Position numbers and translations under genes: made by a program
Assembly (NCBI RefSeq): GCF_003989515.1
Contig: NZ_RBLU01000015.1
Location: 1 to 48,505 of the forward strand
Direction: 5' to 3'
Origin: Curtobacterium sp. HSID17257
Lineage (GTDB): Bacteria > Actinomycetota > Actinomycetes > Actinomycetales > Microbacteriaceae
Length of the DNA: 48,505 nucleotides
The notes under the pieces: generated by a model
Told to the model about the DNA's origin: nothing
The model's input: the letters and a program-made list of their open reading frames with translations, nothing else
Databases searched by the model: none
Shown: piece by piece, positions 8,140 through 16,142 of the stretch
How the letters are laid out: every line of letters starts with the position of its first letter
Numbering within the stretch: position 1 is the stretch's first letter

Positions 8140-9296
8140 ACGCGCCGCTGCGCCGGGCCCGGATCGACCTCGACGCCTACCGGTCGAACCTCGACCTCGT
8201 TCGGGAGTGGATGCACCCCGTCGAGGTCATGGCGATCATGAAGGCCGACGCCTACGGGCACGGCCTCGAGCCGATCGCGCTCGCCGCCGTCGACGCGGGG
8301 GTCCGCTGGATCGGTGTGCTGACCGTGCCCGCCGCGCTGCGCCTCCGGGCGATCGGGGTCGGCGAGGACGTCCACCTGTTCACCTGGCAGCACGACCCGG
8401 CGCTCGACTTCCGCGACGCGATCGACTCCGCGATCGACCTCGGCGTCTCGAACGTCGCCGAGCTGCAGCGCGTCGTCGACGCCGTCGACCAGCGTGCCGC
8501 ACGCGTGCACCTCGGGGTGGACTCGGGGCTGCACCGCGACGGCGCCACCCCCGACGTCTGGCCCGAGCTGGTGTCGCTCGCGGTCGACGCCCAGCGCGCC
8601 GGACGCATCGAGGTCGTCGCGGCCTACACGCACCTCGCCGAGTCCTCCGACGACGACGACAGCGCCGCCGTCGCCGCGTTCGACAGAGCCGTCGAGACCG
8701 CGGAGGACCTCGGGCTCGACCTGCCGACGGAGCACGTCGCCGCGTCCCTCGCGGGTCTCGAGCGCAAGGAGTTCCGCAAGGACATGGTCCGCATGGGCGC
8801 GAACCTGTTCGGCATCCCGGGCGCCGACGGGGTCTCCGCCGCCGACCTCGGCCTCGAGCCGGTGATGACGCTCACCGCCTCGGTCGCGAAGACGAAGCGC
8901 GTGCCGGTCGACACCGGCGTCTCCTACGACTACACGTACCGCACCGCGTCGGAGACGACCCTCGCGCTCGTGCCCGTCGGGTACGCGGACGGGGTCCCGC
9001 GTCGTGCGCAGGGCCGCGTCGAGGTGACCATCGGTGGCAAGCGGTACCCGATCGCCGGCCGCGTCGCGATGGACCAGTTGCTGGTCGACGTCGGCGACGA
9101 CGACGTCCGCGTCGGCGACCAGGTCGTCCTGTTCGGCACGGGGGAGCACGGCGAGATGACGGTGCTCGAGTGGGGCGAGGCGCTCGGCACCATCGGGGAA
9201 GAGGTGACGTGCCGGATCGGCGCCCGGGTGACGCGCGAGGTCGTCGGGCACCAGGTCGAGGGCCGGGTCGGCGACTACCTGCGGGAACAGCCGTGA
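8136..9296 (+). CDS. alr: Alanine racemase, second of two tandem copies
   Basis: The 386-residue product again has all landmarks of the PLP fold-III racemases: MAIMKADAYGHG with Lys36, VDSGLHRDG, VSYDYTYRTASETTLALVPVGYADGVPR with the catalytic tyrosine, and the intact AGRVAMDQLLVDVG motif. It is clearly diverged from the upstream copy, so this is an old duplication or separate acquisition rather than a recent tandem copy. Because its MDQ motif is intact, it is the better candidate for the main D-alanine source. It starts with GTG overlapping the first alr stop and ends overlapping tsaE by 4 nt, so all genes of this run are coupled. Confidence 0.92.
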   Translation: MNAPLRRARIDLDAYRSNLDLVREWMHPVEVMAIMKADAYGHGLEPIALAAVDAGVRWIGVLTVPAALRLRAIGVGEDVHLFTWQHDPALDFRDAIDSAIDLGVSNVAELQRVVDAVDQRAARVHLGVDSGLHRDGATPDVWPELVSLAVDAQRAGRIEVVAAYTHLAESSDDDDSAAVAAFDRAVETAEDLGLDLPTEHVAASLAGLERKEFRKDMVRMGANLFGIPGADGVSAADLGLEPVMTLTASVAKTKRVPVDTGVSYDYTYRTASETTLALVPVGYADGVPRRAQGRVEVTIGGKRYPIAGRVAMDQLLVDVGDDDVRVGDQVVLFGTGEHGEMTVLEWGEALGTIGEEVTCRIGARVTREVVGHQVEGRVGDYLREQP

Positions 9297-9805
9297 CCGA
9301 CGCGCGGGTGCTGCTCGACACGTCGGTGTCGACGACCGACGAGATGGGCGCGCTCGGCGCCCGACTCGCGGCGGTCCTGCGCGCCGGGGACCTCGTCGTG
9401 CTGACCGGCCCGCTCGGCGCCGGCAAGACCACCCTCACCCGCGGCCTCGGCGCCGCACTCGGCGCACGGGGTCAGGTGTCGAGCCCGACGTTCGTCCTGG
9501 CCCGGACGCACCCGACCACGGCCGGACCGGACCTGGTGCACGTCGACGCCTACCGGCTGAGCGACCCGGTGGAGCTCGACGACCTCGACCTCGACTGGGA
9601 CACCTCGATCGTGGTCGTCGAGTGGGGGCGCGGGTTCGTGGACGGCATCTCGGACGACGTGCTCGACGTCGAGATCGTCCGCGCGACCGGAGCCGGTGCG
9701 CCCGACTCCGGAGCCGACGAGCTCGATCCCGACGACGTGCCGGACGAGCCCCGACGGGTGGTCGTCACCGGCACCGGCGACCGCTGGGCCGGCGTCACCC
9801 TCTGA
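9293..9805 (+). CDS. tsaE: tRNA threonylcarbamoyladenosine biosynthesis ATPase TsaE
   Basis: TsaE (formerly YjeE) is the ATPase that works with TsaB and TsaD to make the t6A modification at position 37 of ANN-decoding tRNAs. The 170-residue product has a Walker A motif GPLGAGKTT at residues 39-47, SSPTFVLARTH, the VHVDAYRL strand and the IVVVEWGRGF segment. An acidic Asp/Pro/Gly-rich stretch near residues 125-150 makes it slightly longer than average. The GTG at 9293 overlaps the stop of the second alr. TsaB, RimI and TsaD follow, the usual actinobacterial order. Confidence 0.93.
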   Translation: MTDARVLLDTSVSTTDEMGALGARLAAVLRAGDLVVLTGPLGAGKTTLTRGLGAALGARGQVSSPTFVLARTHPTTAGPDLVHVDAYRLSDPVELDDLDLDWDTSIVVVEWGRGFVDGISDDVLDVEIVRATGAGAPDSGADELDPDDVPDEPRRVVVTGTGDRWAGVTL

Positions 9806-9910
9806 CCGGGACCGCGGTCACCTGCTCGGCCGTCAGGCCAGCGGATCGATGAAGAAGTCGGCGCCGGCCGGGTCGTCGACGGGCAGCCGGTCCGTCGTCC
9901 CGTTCGCGCC

Positions 9911-9916
9911 TACGAT
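9911..9916 (+). promoter_or_regulatory. -10 element of tsaB (leaderless)
   Basis: TACGAT ends 6 nt before the tsaB GTG. The 117-bp gap after tsaE holds nothing else that I recognise. Confidence 0.5.
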
Positions 9917-9922
9917 GGACGG

Positions 9923-10549
9923 GTGCTCCTCGCCATCGACACGTCCGCCGGTACCTCCGTCGCCGTCGTCGACCCGGCCACCGGCCGCGCCGTCGCCGAG
10001 CGCAGCACCGACGACTCCCGCCGTCACGCAGAGGTGGTCGGCCCGTTCCTCGCCGACGTCCTCGCCGAGGCCGGGATCACCGGCACCGGCGTCACCGGGG
10101 TCGTCGCCGGCATGGGCCCCGGCCCCTTCACCGGTCTGCGCGTCGGCATCGCCGCCGCGCGCACCTTCGCCGCCGCACGCGGCGTCCCGTTCCTGCCGCT
10201 CGTCAGCCACGACGCCATCGCGGCCGACCAGGACCAGGACGAACCGTTCGTCGTCCTGACGGACGCGCGACGCCGTGAGGTCTACTGGAGCGCGTACGAC
10301 GAGACCGGCACGCGCGTCGCCGGCCCGGGGCTCGCGAAGCCGGCCGACCTGGACGAGGCGATCCGTGCCTCCCGTCCGGATGCCGTCGACTGGCCCCGCG
10401 TGACCGTCGCGACCGTCCCGGCCGGGAGGCTCGGGGCGCTGGCCGCAGACCGGCTCGCCTCCGGCGCGCCCTTCGCCGACGACACCCCCCTGTACCTGCG
10501 CGACCCCGACGTCACCGTCCCGGGAGCACCGAAGCGGGTCGTCCGGTGA
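9923..10549 (+). CDS. tsaB: tRNA threonylcarbamoyladenosine biosynthesis protein TsaB
   Basis: TsaB is the inactive ASKHA-fold partner that binds TsaD in the t6A complex. The 208-residue product begins LLAIDTSAGTSVAVVD, then RRHAEVVGPFL and the signature GMGPGPFTGLRVGIAAARTFA, which are family hallmarks. The GTG start follows a TACGAT -10 element by 6 nt, suggesting a new leaderless transcript inside the cluster. The coding region carries two half copies of the GGACGGGAGGC palindrome (near 10364-10379 and 10418-10432), read as ASRPDA and AGRLG. The stop overlaps rimI (GTGA). Confidence 0.93.
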   Translation: MLLAIDTSAGTSVAVVDPATGRAVAERSTDDSRRHAEVVGPFLADVLAEAGITGTGVTGVVAGMGPGPFTGLRVGIAAARTFAAARGVPFLPLVSHDAIAADQDQDEPFVVLTDARRREVYWSAYDETGTRVAGPGLAKPADLDEAIRASRPDAVDWPRVTVATVPAGRLGALAADRLASGAPFADDTPLYLRDPDVTVPGAPKRVVR

Positions 10550-11097
10550 CCGGACTGCCCGCACTCCCCGCGGGGCTGCGGCTGCGCCGCGCGGTGCCGC
10601 AGGACCTCGACGACGTCATGTTCCTGGAGCACGCGTCCTTCCCCACCGACGCGTGGTCCTCGTCGCAGATGGCGGGGGAGCTGTGGTCGCCGCACGGGTA
10701 CTACGTCGTCGTGGAGACGACGGAGGACGGGGCGCCGACGGTCGTCGGCTACGCGGGACTGTCGTCGCTCGCGGGCAACCCCGTCGCCGACGTCCAGACG
10801 ATCGCGGTCAGCGCGGAACAGCGGGGGAGGGGCATCGGGAAGGTGCTCTTCACGGAGCTCCTCGACGAGGCCCGACGCCGCGACGTGCACGAGGTGTTCC
10901 TCGAGGTGCGTGCGGACAACCCCGTGGCGCAGGCGATGTACACCGCGGCCGGGTTCGAACGGATCGCCGTGCGTCCCCGCTACTACCAGCCCGACGGTGT
11001 CGACGCGTGGGTGATGCGGGCGGAGCTCCCCGCCACGCCCTGTGCGTCGGGCGGCGTCGGACCGATCGGACAGGAGACCCTCGGTGAGCGCGACTGA
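10546..11097 (+). CDS. rimI: Ribosomal-protein-alanine N-acetyltransferase
   Basis: This is a GNAT-fold acetyltransferase of 183 residues placed between tsaB and tsaD, the conserved location of rimI. The acetyl-CoA loop [10 protein letters not shown] and the following [22 protein letters not shown] motif are the RimI signatures. The family acetylates the N-terminal alanine of ribosomal protein S18. A C-terminal tail of ~20 residues ([10 protein letters not shown]...) exceeds the E. coli protein. That tail overlaps tsaD by 14 nt. Confidence 0.9.
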   Translation: MTGLPALPAGLRLRRAVPQDLDDVMFLEHASFPTDAWSSSQMAGELWSPHGYYVVVETTEDGAPTVVGYAGLSSLAGNPVADVQTIAVSAEQRGRGIGKVLFTELLDEARRRDVHEVFLEVRADNPVAQAMYTAAGFERIAVRPRYYQPDGVDAWVMRAELPATPCASGGVGPIGQETLGERD

Positions 11098-12139
11098 ACC
11101 CCTGGTGCTCGGCATCGAGACGAGCTGCGACGAGACCGGCGTGGGCATCGTCCGCGGGACCACGCTGCTGGCCAACGTCATCGCGTCGAGCATGGACGAG
11201 CACGCTCGGTACGGCGGCGTCGTGCCCGAGGTCGCCGCGCGGGCGCACCTCGAGGCCATGACCCCGACCCTGCACGAGGCACTCGAGCGCGCCGGCGTGA
11301 CCCTCGACGAGCTGGACGCCGTCGCCGTCACCGCCGGCCCGGGGCTCGCCGGCGCCCTGATGGTCGGTGTGGGGGCGGCCAAGGCCCTGGCGGTCGCAAC
11401 GGGCAAGCCGCTCTACGGGGTGAACCACCTGGTCGGGCACGTCGGCGCGGACGTGCTGCGGGCCGACGGCAGCGCGATCGAGCTGCCGACGGTGGCACTG
11501 CTCGTCTCCGGTGGGCACACGTCGCTGTTGCTCGTGCGGGACCTGGTCGGCGACGTCGAACTGCTCGGCGAGACGATCGACGACGCGGCGGGCGAGGCGT
11601 TCGACAAGGTCGCACGCCTGCTCGGTCTGCCGTACCCGGGCGGGCCGCAGATCGACCGGGCCGCGGCGGACGGCGACCCGACCGCGATCCGCTTCCCGCG
11701 GGGCCTGACGCTGCCGAAGGACATGGCGCAGCACCGGTACGACTTCTCGTTCTCCGGGCTGAAGACCGCGGTCGCACGGTGGGTCGAGAAGTGCCGCGAC
11801 GAGGGTCGGGAGGTCCCGGTCGCCGACGTCGCGGCATCGTTCCGCGAGGCCGTCGTCGACGTGCTCCTCACGAAGGCGCTCGCCGCGTGCCGGGACACCG
11901 GTGTCGACCGGCTGCTGCTCGGCGGTGGGGTCGTCGCCAACGCTCGGCTGCGAGCCGTGGCCGAGGAACGCTGCGCGGACGCCGGCGTCGCGCTGCGGAT
12001 CCCGCCGTTCGACCTCTGCACCGACAACGGCGCCATGATCGCCGCGGTCGGGGCACGCCTGGTGGCCGAGGGGCACGCGCCGAGCGACCTCGGCATCGCG
12101 GCGGACTCCACGCTGCCGGTGACGACCGTCCAGGTCTGA
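11084..12139 (+). CDS. tsaD: tRNA threonylcarbamoyltransferase TsaD
   Basis: TsaD transfers the threonylcarbamoyl group to A37 of tRNA, acting with TsaB and TsaE encoded upstream. The 351-residue protein shows [15 protein letters not shown], the conserved [20 protein letters not shown], the metal-binding NHLVGHV pair, [11 protein letters not shown], and the C-terminal [14 protein letters not shown] and [10 protein letters not shown] motifs. The GTG at 11084 is used because homology starts there; the frame upstream belongs to the rimI overlap. It ends the tsa cluster; no hairpin is obvious immediately downstream. Confidence 0.95.
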   Translation: MSATEPLVLGIETSCDETGVGIVRGTTLLANVIASSMDEHARYGGVVPEVAARAHLEAMTPTLHEALERAGVTLDELDAVAVTAGPGLAGALMVGVGAAKALAVATGKPLYGVNHLVGHVGADVLRADGSAIELPTVALLVSGGHTSLLLVRDLVGDVELLGETIDDAAGEAFDKVARLLGLPYPGGPQIDRAAADGDPTAIRFPRGLTLPKDMAQHRYDFSFSGLKTAVARWVEKCRDEGREVPVADVAASFREAVVDVLLTKALAACRDTGVDRLLLGGGVVANARLRAVAEERCADAGVALRIPPFDLCTDNGAMIAAVGARLVAEGHAPSDLGIAADSTLPVTTVQV

Positions 12140-12205
12140 GACGCGCTCCCGGGCGGCGAGCGACTGCTGAACCCGCCTCCGGCCCGTGTGGGAGGATGCT
12201 CAGCA

Positions 12206-12234
12206 GGCACCGACCGACCGGGTGCCAGGAGGGG
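12206..12234 (+). promoter_or_regulatory. Small hairpin followed by a strong ribosome binding site for the DUF4190-like gene
   Basis: GGCACC (12206-12211) and GGTGCC (12221-12226) form a short stem directly before AGGAGGGG (12227-12234), a near-perfect Shine-Dalgarno 6 nt from the GTG at 12241. This fixes the start codon. Confidence 0.5.
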
Positions 12235-12240
12235 TGGACG

Positions 12241-13053
12241 GTGTCCGATCAGAACCAGTGGCCGAAGCCGGGCGAGTCGAACGCGAGCGACGACGGCCGG
12301 CCGCAGCAGGACGGCCAGCAGTCGGGAGCGTCGCAGCAGTCGGGTGCATCGCAGCAGTCGGGCGCGTCGCAGTCGACCGGCCAGCAGCCGGGCACCCCGT
12401 ACGGTCAGCCGTCGCAGGGCAACCCCTACGCGCAGCCGGCGCCGGGCGCACCCTCGGGCCAGGGGCAGCAGTCCGCGAACCCGTACGCGCAGCCCCAGCA
12501 GTCGCAGCAGAACCCGTACGCGCAGTCCTCGCAGCCGGGCAGCCCGTACGGCCAGCAGCCGCAGCAGCAGAACCCGTACGCGCAGCCGGGCAACCCCTAC
12601 GGGCAGCAGCAGCAGCCGCAGCAGGGCAACCCCTACGCGGCCTCGGGTCCCCAGCACAACCCCTACGCGCCGCAGCAGGGCAGCAACCCCTACGCGGCCC
12701 CGTACGCCACGACCGGGTACCAGCCGTACGCCCAGCGCCCGAAGACGAACACCCTCGCGATCCTGTCGATCGTCTTCAGCAGTGTCGCCGGTCTGTCCCT
12801 GCTGACCTTCGTCTTCGCGTTCTTCGCGGTGCTCGCGGGCCCCGCCGGTGCGATCCTCGGGCACGTGGCACTCGGCAAGACGAAGACGACGGGGGAGTCC
12901 GGGCGCGGCCTGGCGCTCGCCGGCATCATCGTCGGGTGGATCGCGACGGGCATCGCCCTGATCGGCGTCATCGTGTTCTTCGTGGTGCTCGCCAACTCCG
13001 GCGGCGGGTACTCCGACCCGTACGACTACGACTCGGGTGCCTTCATCCGCTGA
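12241..13053 (+). CDS. Q/P/Y-rich protein with a DUF4190-like two-helix membrane domain
   Basis: The 270-residue product has two parts. Residues 1 to ~165 are low complexity: SGASQQ repeats, then many NPYAQP- and QQ-containing repeats. The rest begins AQRPKTNTLAILSIVFS, with one hydrophobic helix, the linker GHVALGKTKTTGESGRGLALAGIIVGW and a second helix. This two-helix part is typical of DUF4190 proteins in actinobacteria. The tail is short and Gly/Tyr/Asp-rich. It should be an integral membrane protein with a long disordered cytoplasmic head; its function is unknown. The start is fixed by AGGAGGGG. Tandem 10-bp repeats begin at its stop codon. Confidence 0.8.
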   Translation: MSDQNQWPKPGESNASDDGRPQQDGQQSGASQQSGASQQSGASQSTGQQPGTPYGQPSQGNPYAQPAPGAPSGQGQQSANPYAQPQQSQQNPYAQSSQPGSPYGQQPQQQNPYAQPGNPYGQQQQPQQGNPYAASGPQHNPYAPQQGSNPYAAPYATTGYQPYAQRPKTNTLAILSIVFSSVAGLSLLTFVFAFFAVLAGPAGAILGHVALGKTKTTGESGRGLALAGIIVGWIATGIALIGVIVFFVVLANSGGGYSDPYDYDSGAFIR

Positions 13054-13100
13054 TGCGCGCTGACTCGCGCTGACCCGCACTGACCCGCTCTGTTCCGTTC
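13051..13100 (+). repeat. Five degenerate 10-bp tandem repeats starting at a stop codon
   Basis: Units TGATGCGCGC, TGACTCGCGC, TGACCCGCAC, TGACCCGCTC and TGTTCCGTTC follow each other from 13051. The first TGA is the stop of the upstream gene. Because the period is 10, the next TGAs fall in the other two frames. Confidence 0.75.
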
Positions 13101-13154
13101 CGCGGAAGCGACAGACCCCCGCCGATGTCCGGTGGGGGTCTGTCGCTTCCGCGG
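13100..13154. terminator. Bidirectional terminator hairpin
   Basis: Arms 13100-13123 and 13131-13154 pair over 24 bp with one G-U pair and a 7-nt loop. It lies between the convergent ends of the DUF4190-like gene and the methyltransferase gene. Confidence 0.8.
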
Positions 13155-13233
13155 ACCCGATCGCGACAGCGATGCGCGCCCAACGCGCGGGCGCCCGTGC
13201 AGCCCGGCGGGCCGCACCGCCCCGCCCCGCGGG

Positions 13234-14436
13234 CTAGCCGGCCGCGTCGGTGAGCCGCTCGCACAGGAGCGCGGTGTGCCGTCCCTCCAGACGGGTGAGC
13301 ACGAGCGTGACCGACCGCCGCCCCCGCAGCCGCAGCCGCTTCCGGAACTGCGCGGGATCCACGTCGACCCCGCGCTTCTTGATCTCCACCGTGCCGACGT
13401 CGTCCGCCGCCAGGCGTGCCGCGAGCTGCTTCACGTCGAGCGGCATCGTGTCGAGCACCCGGAACCCCTGCGCGAACGGCGTCGTCACCGCGCGGTCCGA
13501 CGTGACGTACGCGATGCCCTCGGACAGCATGCGCCCGTCGATCGAGCGCGCCAGGTCCCCGATCAGGCGCGCGCGGATCACGGCCCCGTCCGGCTCGTAC
13601 AGGTAGGCACCGACGGGACCGACCTCGACGTCCTCGGCGTCGGCCGGACCGGTGAGTTCGGCGATCCCGTGCGCGCCGATGACCGTCGCCGCACGGCGCA
13701 CACCGTCGCGGGCGAGGGGGCCGGACCACAGGACGAGCTCGACGACCTCGCGGTCGACGGACACCCACTGCGCCTCGAGCGTGTCCGGGATGAGGTCGCG
13801 GTCGATGCCGGGCCCGAGCTTCACCCCGGTCGGGGTCGTCGTCGCCGCGGCGAACACGGTGTCGAGCGACGGCGACCAGTCGTCCGGGTCGGCCAGGCGT
13901 CTCGTGTTCGCGTGCCCGGCGGTCCGTCGGGCGGGGTCCATCCACACGCCGTCCACCCGGGACAGGTCGAAGGACGCCGCGTCGCCGAGCTCGACCCGCG
14001 CGTTCGGCCAGAGCGCGAGGTTGTGCGTCGCGACCGCGGCGGTCACCTCGTCACGGTCGACCGCGGTGACGTCGAGGTCGAGCGCCGCCATCGCCATGGC
14101 ATCGCCGCCGATGCCGCACCCGAGGTCCGCGACCCGGGTGATCCCCGCAGCGGCGAACCGGCCGGCGTGCTGCGCGGCGACCTGCAGCCGCGTGGCCTGC
14201 TCGAGCCCGGCCTCGGTGAAGAGCATCCGTCCGGCGAAGTCCCCGAACTTGGCGCGGGCCTTCTGCCGGAGCTTCGCCTGGGTCAGCACCGCGGCGACGA
14301 GGCCGGGATCGTGCCCCTCGCCGCGCAGCCGAGAGACCACGCGCACGATCTCGCCCCCGTCCGAGACACCGGGGGTACGGTCGAGCAGGGCCATCCCCTC
14401 GGGGGTCAACAGCTGGGCGAGGTCGGCGGCTTCCAC
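13234..14436 (-). CDS. Class I SAM-dependent methyltransferase, THUMP-like family
   Basis: The 400-residue product has a Rossmann methyltransferase core: [17 protein letters not shown] is the SAM-binding glycine motif (about residues 110-127), followed by [30 protein letters not shown] resembles the acceptor-binding motif. The C-terminal part, with [25 protein letters not shown], matches the THUMP-like C-terminal domain that accompanies this core in actinobacteria. An RNA substrate is plausible but unproven. The GTG at 14436 is chosen because GGGAGGAT lies just upstream; the long open frame beyond it runs antisense through groES. It is divergent from groES, whose upstream CIRCE lies 40 nt away. 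Confidence 0.82.
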   Translation of the reverse strand: MEAADLAQLLTPEGMALLDRTPGVSDGGEIVRVVSRLRGEGHDPGLVAAVLTQAKLRQKARAKFGDFAGRMLFTEAGLEQATRLQVAAQHAGRFAAAGITRVADLGCGIGGDAMAMAALDLDVTAVDRDEVTAAVATHNLALWPNARVELGDAASFDLSRVDGVWMDPARRTAGHANTRRLADPDDWSPSLDTVFAAATTTPTGVKLGPGIDRDLIPDTLEAQWVSVDREVVELVLWSGPLARDGVRRAATVIGAHGIAELTGPADAEDVEVGPVGAYLYEPDGAVIRARLIGDLARSIDGRMLSEGIAYVTSDRAVTTPFAQGFRVLDTMPLDVKQLAARLAADDVGTVEIKKRGVDVDPAQFRKRLRLRGRRSVTLVLTRLEGRHTALLCERLTDAAG

Positions 14437-14475
14437 CCGACGATCCTCCCAGGTCGCCGGGACGCCCGACACGTG

Positions 14476-14502
14476 CTGGCACTCGGATTGACCGAGTGCC
14501 AG
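14476..14502. promoter_or_regulatory. CIRCE operator 1 (HrcA site)
   Basis: CTGGCACTC, a 9-nt spacer and GAGTGCCAG form a perfect 9-9-9 inverted repeat matching the CIRCE consensus TTAGCACTC-N9-GAGTGCTAA. It overlaps the -35 box of groES, so HrcA binding should block the polymerase. Confidence 0.93.
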
Positions 14503-14516
14503 ACTGTCCCTAGAGT
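14488..14516 (+). promoter_or_regulatory. groES promoter
   Basis: TTGACC (14488-14493) and TAGAGT (14511-14516) are separated by exactly 17 nt, a sigma-70-type housekeeping promoter. Transcription should start near 14522, inside CIRCE 2, giving a leader of about 73 nt. Confidence 0.85.
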
Positions 14517-14521
14517 TGTCG

Positions 14522-14548
14522 TTGGCACTCTCCTGTGCGTAGTGCCAA
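14522..14548. promoter_or_regulatory. CIRCE operator 2 (HrcA site)
   Basis: TTGGCACTC, nine bases and TAGTGCCAA form a second CIRCE with one mismatched arm position. It covers the predicted transcription start. Confidence 0.88.
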
Positions 14549-14595
14549 CCGGTTCCCATCTGTACCGAGTCAGTACCGAGAAAGAAGAGGTCACC

Positions 14596-14892
14596 GTGGC
14601 CGTCACCATCAAGCCGCTCGAGGATCGCATCGTCATCCGCCAGGTCGAGGCGGAGCAGACCACCGCTTCCGGTCTCGTCATCCCGGACACCGCGAAGGAG
14701 AAGCCCCAGGAGGGCGAGGTCGTCGCCGTGGGCCCGGGTCGCATCGACGACAACGGCAACCGCGTGCCGCTCGACGTCGCCGTCGGCGACAAGGTCATCT
14801 ACTCGAAGTACGGCGGCACCGAGGTCAAGTACTCCGGTGAGGACCTGCTCGTCCTCTCGGCGCGCGACGTCCTCGCGGTCATCGAGCACTGA
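14596..14892 (+). CDS. groES: Co-chaperonin GroES
   Basis: The 98-residue product is a standard Gro[41 protein letters not shown] includes the mobile loop that caps GroEL, followed by [10 protein letters not shown] and [32 protein letters not shown]. The GTG at 14596 is preceded by AAGAAGAGG. Two CIRCE elements in its promoter predict HrcA repression and heat induction. No groEL follows: a terminator and the unrelated rarD come next. The chaperonin partner must therefore be encoded elsewhere, as is common in actinobacteria with several groEL genes. Confidence 0.96.
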   Translation: MAVTIKPLEDRIVIRQVEAEQTTASGLVIPDTAKEKPQEGEVVAVGPGRIDDNGNRVPLDVAVGDKVIYSKYGGTEVKYSGEDLLVLSARDVLAVIEH

Positions 14893-14908
14893 GACCAGCA
14901 GCTCTCGT

Positions 14909-14950
14909 CACGAACGCCCCGTCCGGCTCGCAGCCGGCGGGGCGTTCGTG
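14909..14950 (+). terminator. groES terminator
   Basis: A 19-bp stem with one bulged base (ACGAACGCCCCG against CGGGGCGTTCGT, then CCGGCT against AGCCGG) and a 3-nt loop follows the stop by 16 nt. Confidence 0.85.
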
Positions 14951-15002
14951 CGTCCGGCGGCCGGGAGGCGCGGTGCCGCTCCGCAGCGTCCGACCAGCTT
15001 CC

Positions 15003-15008
15003 TAGGAT
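15003..15008 (+). promoter_or_regulatory. -10 element of rarD (leaderless)
   Basis: TAGGAT ends 6 nt before the GTG at 15015. A half copy of the GGACGGGAGGC palindrome lies upstream at about 14957-14973. Confidence 0.55.
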
Positions 15009-15014
15009 GGTTCC

Positions 15015-15977
15015 GTGAGTGAAGCGACTCCGGCGCGTCCGGCACGCAGCGAGGCATCCGTCGGCGTCGTCCAGGCGATCGTCGCGTACGGGCTCTGGGG
15101 GCTCATGCCCCTGCTCTTCGCCGCGATGGCTCCCGCCGGCGCGTTCGAGATCGTCGCCTGGCGGATCGTCTTCGGCCTGGTGTTCTGCGCGGTGGCGATC
15201 GCCGTCACCCGGTCGTGGCTCCGCACCCGCTCCCTGCTCGCCCAGCGTCGGGTGATGCTCGTGATGGGGCTCGCGGCCGTCCTCATCCTGGTGAACTGGA
15301 CCGTGTACGTCGCCGCGACGACGACGGGCCACACGGTCGAGGCCGCGCTCGGCTACTTCATCAACCCGCTCGTCACGATCGCCCTCGGGGTGGTCGTCCT
15401 CCGCGAGCGCTTGCGTGCGGCGCAGTGGGCGGCGGTCGGCATCAGCGTCGTCGCGGTCGTCGTCATCGCGGTCGGCTACGGGCAGGTGCCGTGGATCTCG
15501 CTCGCCCTGGCGTTCTCGTTCGGCCTCTACGGCCTGGTGAAGAAGCGGGTGGGTGGCACCGTCGACGCGCTGAGCGGGCTGACGCTCGAGACCGTGTGGC
15601 TGCTGCCGATCGCCGTCGGGGCGCTCGTGGTGCTCGGGGTGACGGGCCTCGGCGGCGGGGTGACCTTCACGAGCGAGGGGTGGCCGCACGCGCTCGTCAC
15701 GGTGCTGACCGGCCCGGCGACCGCGGTGCCGCTGCTGCTCTTCGCGTCCTCCGCGCGGCGGGTGTCGCTGTCGACGCTCGGGCTGACGCAGTACCTCGCG
15801 CCCGTGATGCAGCTGCTGGTCGGGGTGGTCGTGCAGCACGAGGCCATGCCGCCCGCGCGGTGGATCGGCTTCGGCATCGTGTGGGTCGCGCTCGTGGTCC
15901 TGACGGTCGACAGCTTCGTGGCGGCCCGGGCAGCGCGGCGCCGGACGCTCGCACCCGCGGCGGCCGAGCCGGCCTGA
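15015..15977 (+). CDS. rarD: EamA family transporter RarD
   Basis: The 320-residue product is almost entirely hydrophobic and shows about ten membrane helices arranged as two EamA repeats. RarD landmarks are GVVQAIVAYGLWGLMPLLF at the N-terminus, ILVNWTVYVAAT, EAALGYFINPLV, FSFGLYGLVKK and LGLTQYLAPVMQLL. The family is annotated as chloramphenicol-sensitive drug/metabolite exporters, but the true substrate is usually unknown. The GTG start follows TAGGAT by 6 nt, suggesting a leaderless mRNA. It is a single-gene unit convergent with livJ, with a hairpin between them. Confidence 0.88.
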   Translation: MSEATPARPARSEASVGVVQAIVAYGLWGLMPLLFAAMAPAGAFEIVAWRIVFGLVFCAVAIAVTRSWLRTRSLLAQRRVMLVMGLAAVLILVNWTVYVAATTTGHTVEAALGYFINPLVTIALGVVVLRERLRAAQWAAVGISVVAVVVIAVGYGQVPWISLALAFSFGLYGLVKKRVGGTVDALSGLTLETVWLLPIAVGALVVLGVTGLGGGVTFTSEGWPHALVTVLTGPATAVPLLLFASSARRVSLSTLGLTQYLAPVMQLLVGVVVQHEAMPPARWIGFGIVWVALVVLTVDSFVAARAARRRTLAPAAAEPA

Positions 15978-16082
15978 CGGGCGCGATCCGCGCCTCCCGT
16001 CCGGCCGCCGCGGGTCGCACGGAGCCGACCCGGGTCTCGCGTTGCGCGACACGTCTCGCGCTCCCGACCCCGAGGAACGACG

Positions 16083-16126
16083 CTGGGCCCGAGTCTCGGC
16101 TCCGCGGAGGCGAGACTCGGGCCCAG
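16083..16126. terminator. Bidirectional terminator between rarD and the liv binding-protein gene
   Basis: CTGGGCCCGAGTCTCG (16083-16098) pairs perfectly with CGAGACTCGGGCCCAG (16111-16126), a 16-bp stem with a 12-nt GC-rich loop. A half copy of the GGACGGGAGGC palindrome lies nearby at about 15989-16004. Confidence 0.8.
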
Positions 16127-16142
16127 TCGGCCGTGCTGGGTG

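Noticed and set aside
10364-10432. Insertion that disrupts tsaB
   Set aside because: The repeat half copies are in frame and the family motifs and length of TsaB are preserved.
12290-12720. Repetitive CAGCAGTCG and AACCCCTACG stretches as a non-coding repeat region
   Set aside because: They keep one reading frame and encode the repetitive head of a membrane protein with a strong ribosome binding site.
11413-13080. Minus-strand 555-codon frame opposite tsaD and the Q/P-rich gene
   Set aside because: Leu/Arg/Val repeats arise from reading the NPYAQP codons backwards; there is no homology and no ribosome binding site.
13132-14595. Plus-strand open frame continuing upstream of groES
   Set aside because: It is antisense to the methyltransferase. 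GroES homology, ribosome binding site and promoter all place the start at 14596.
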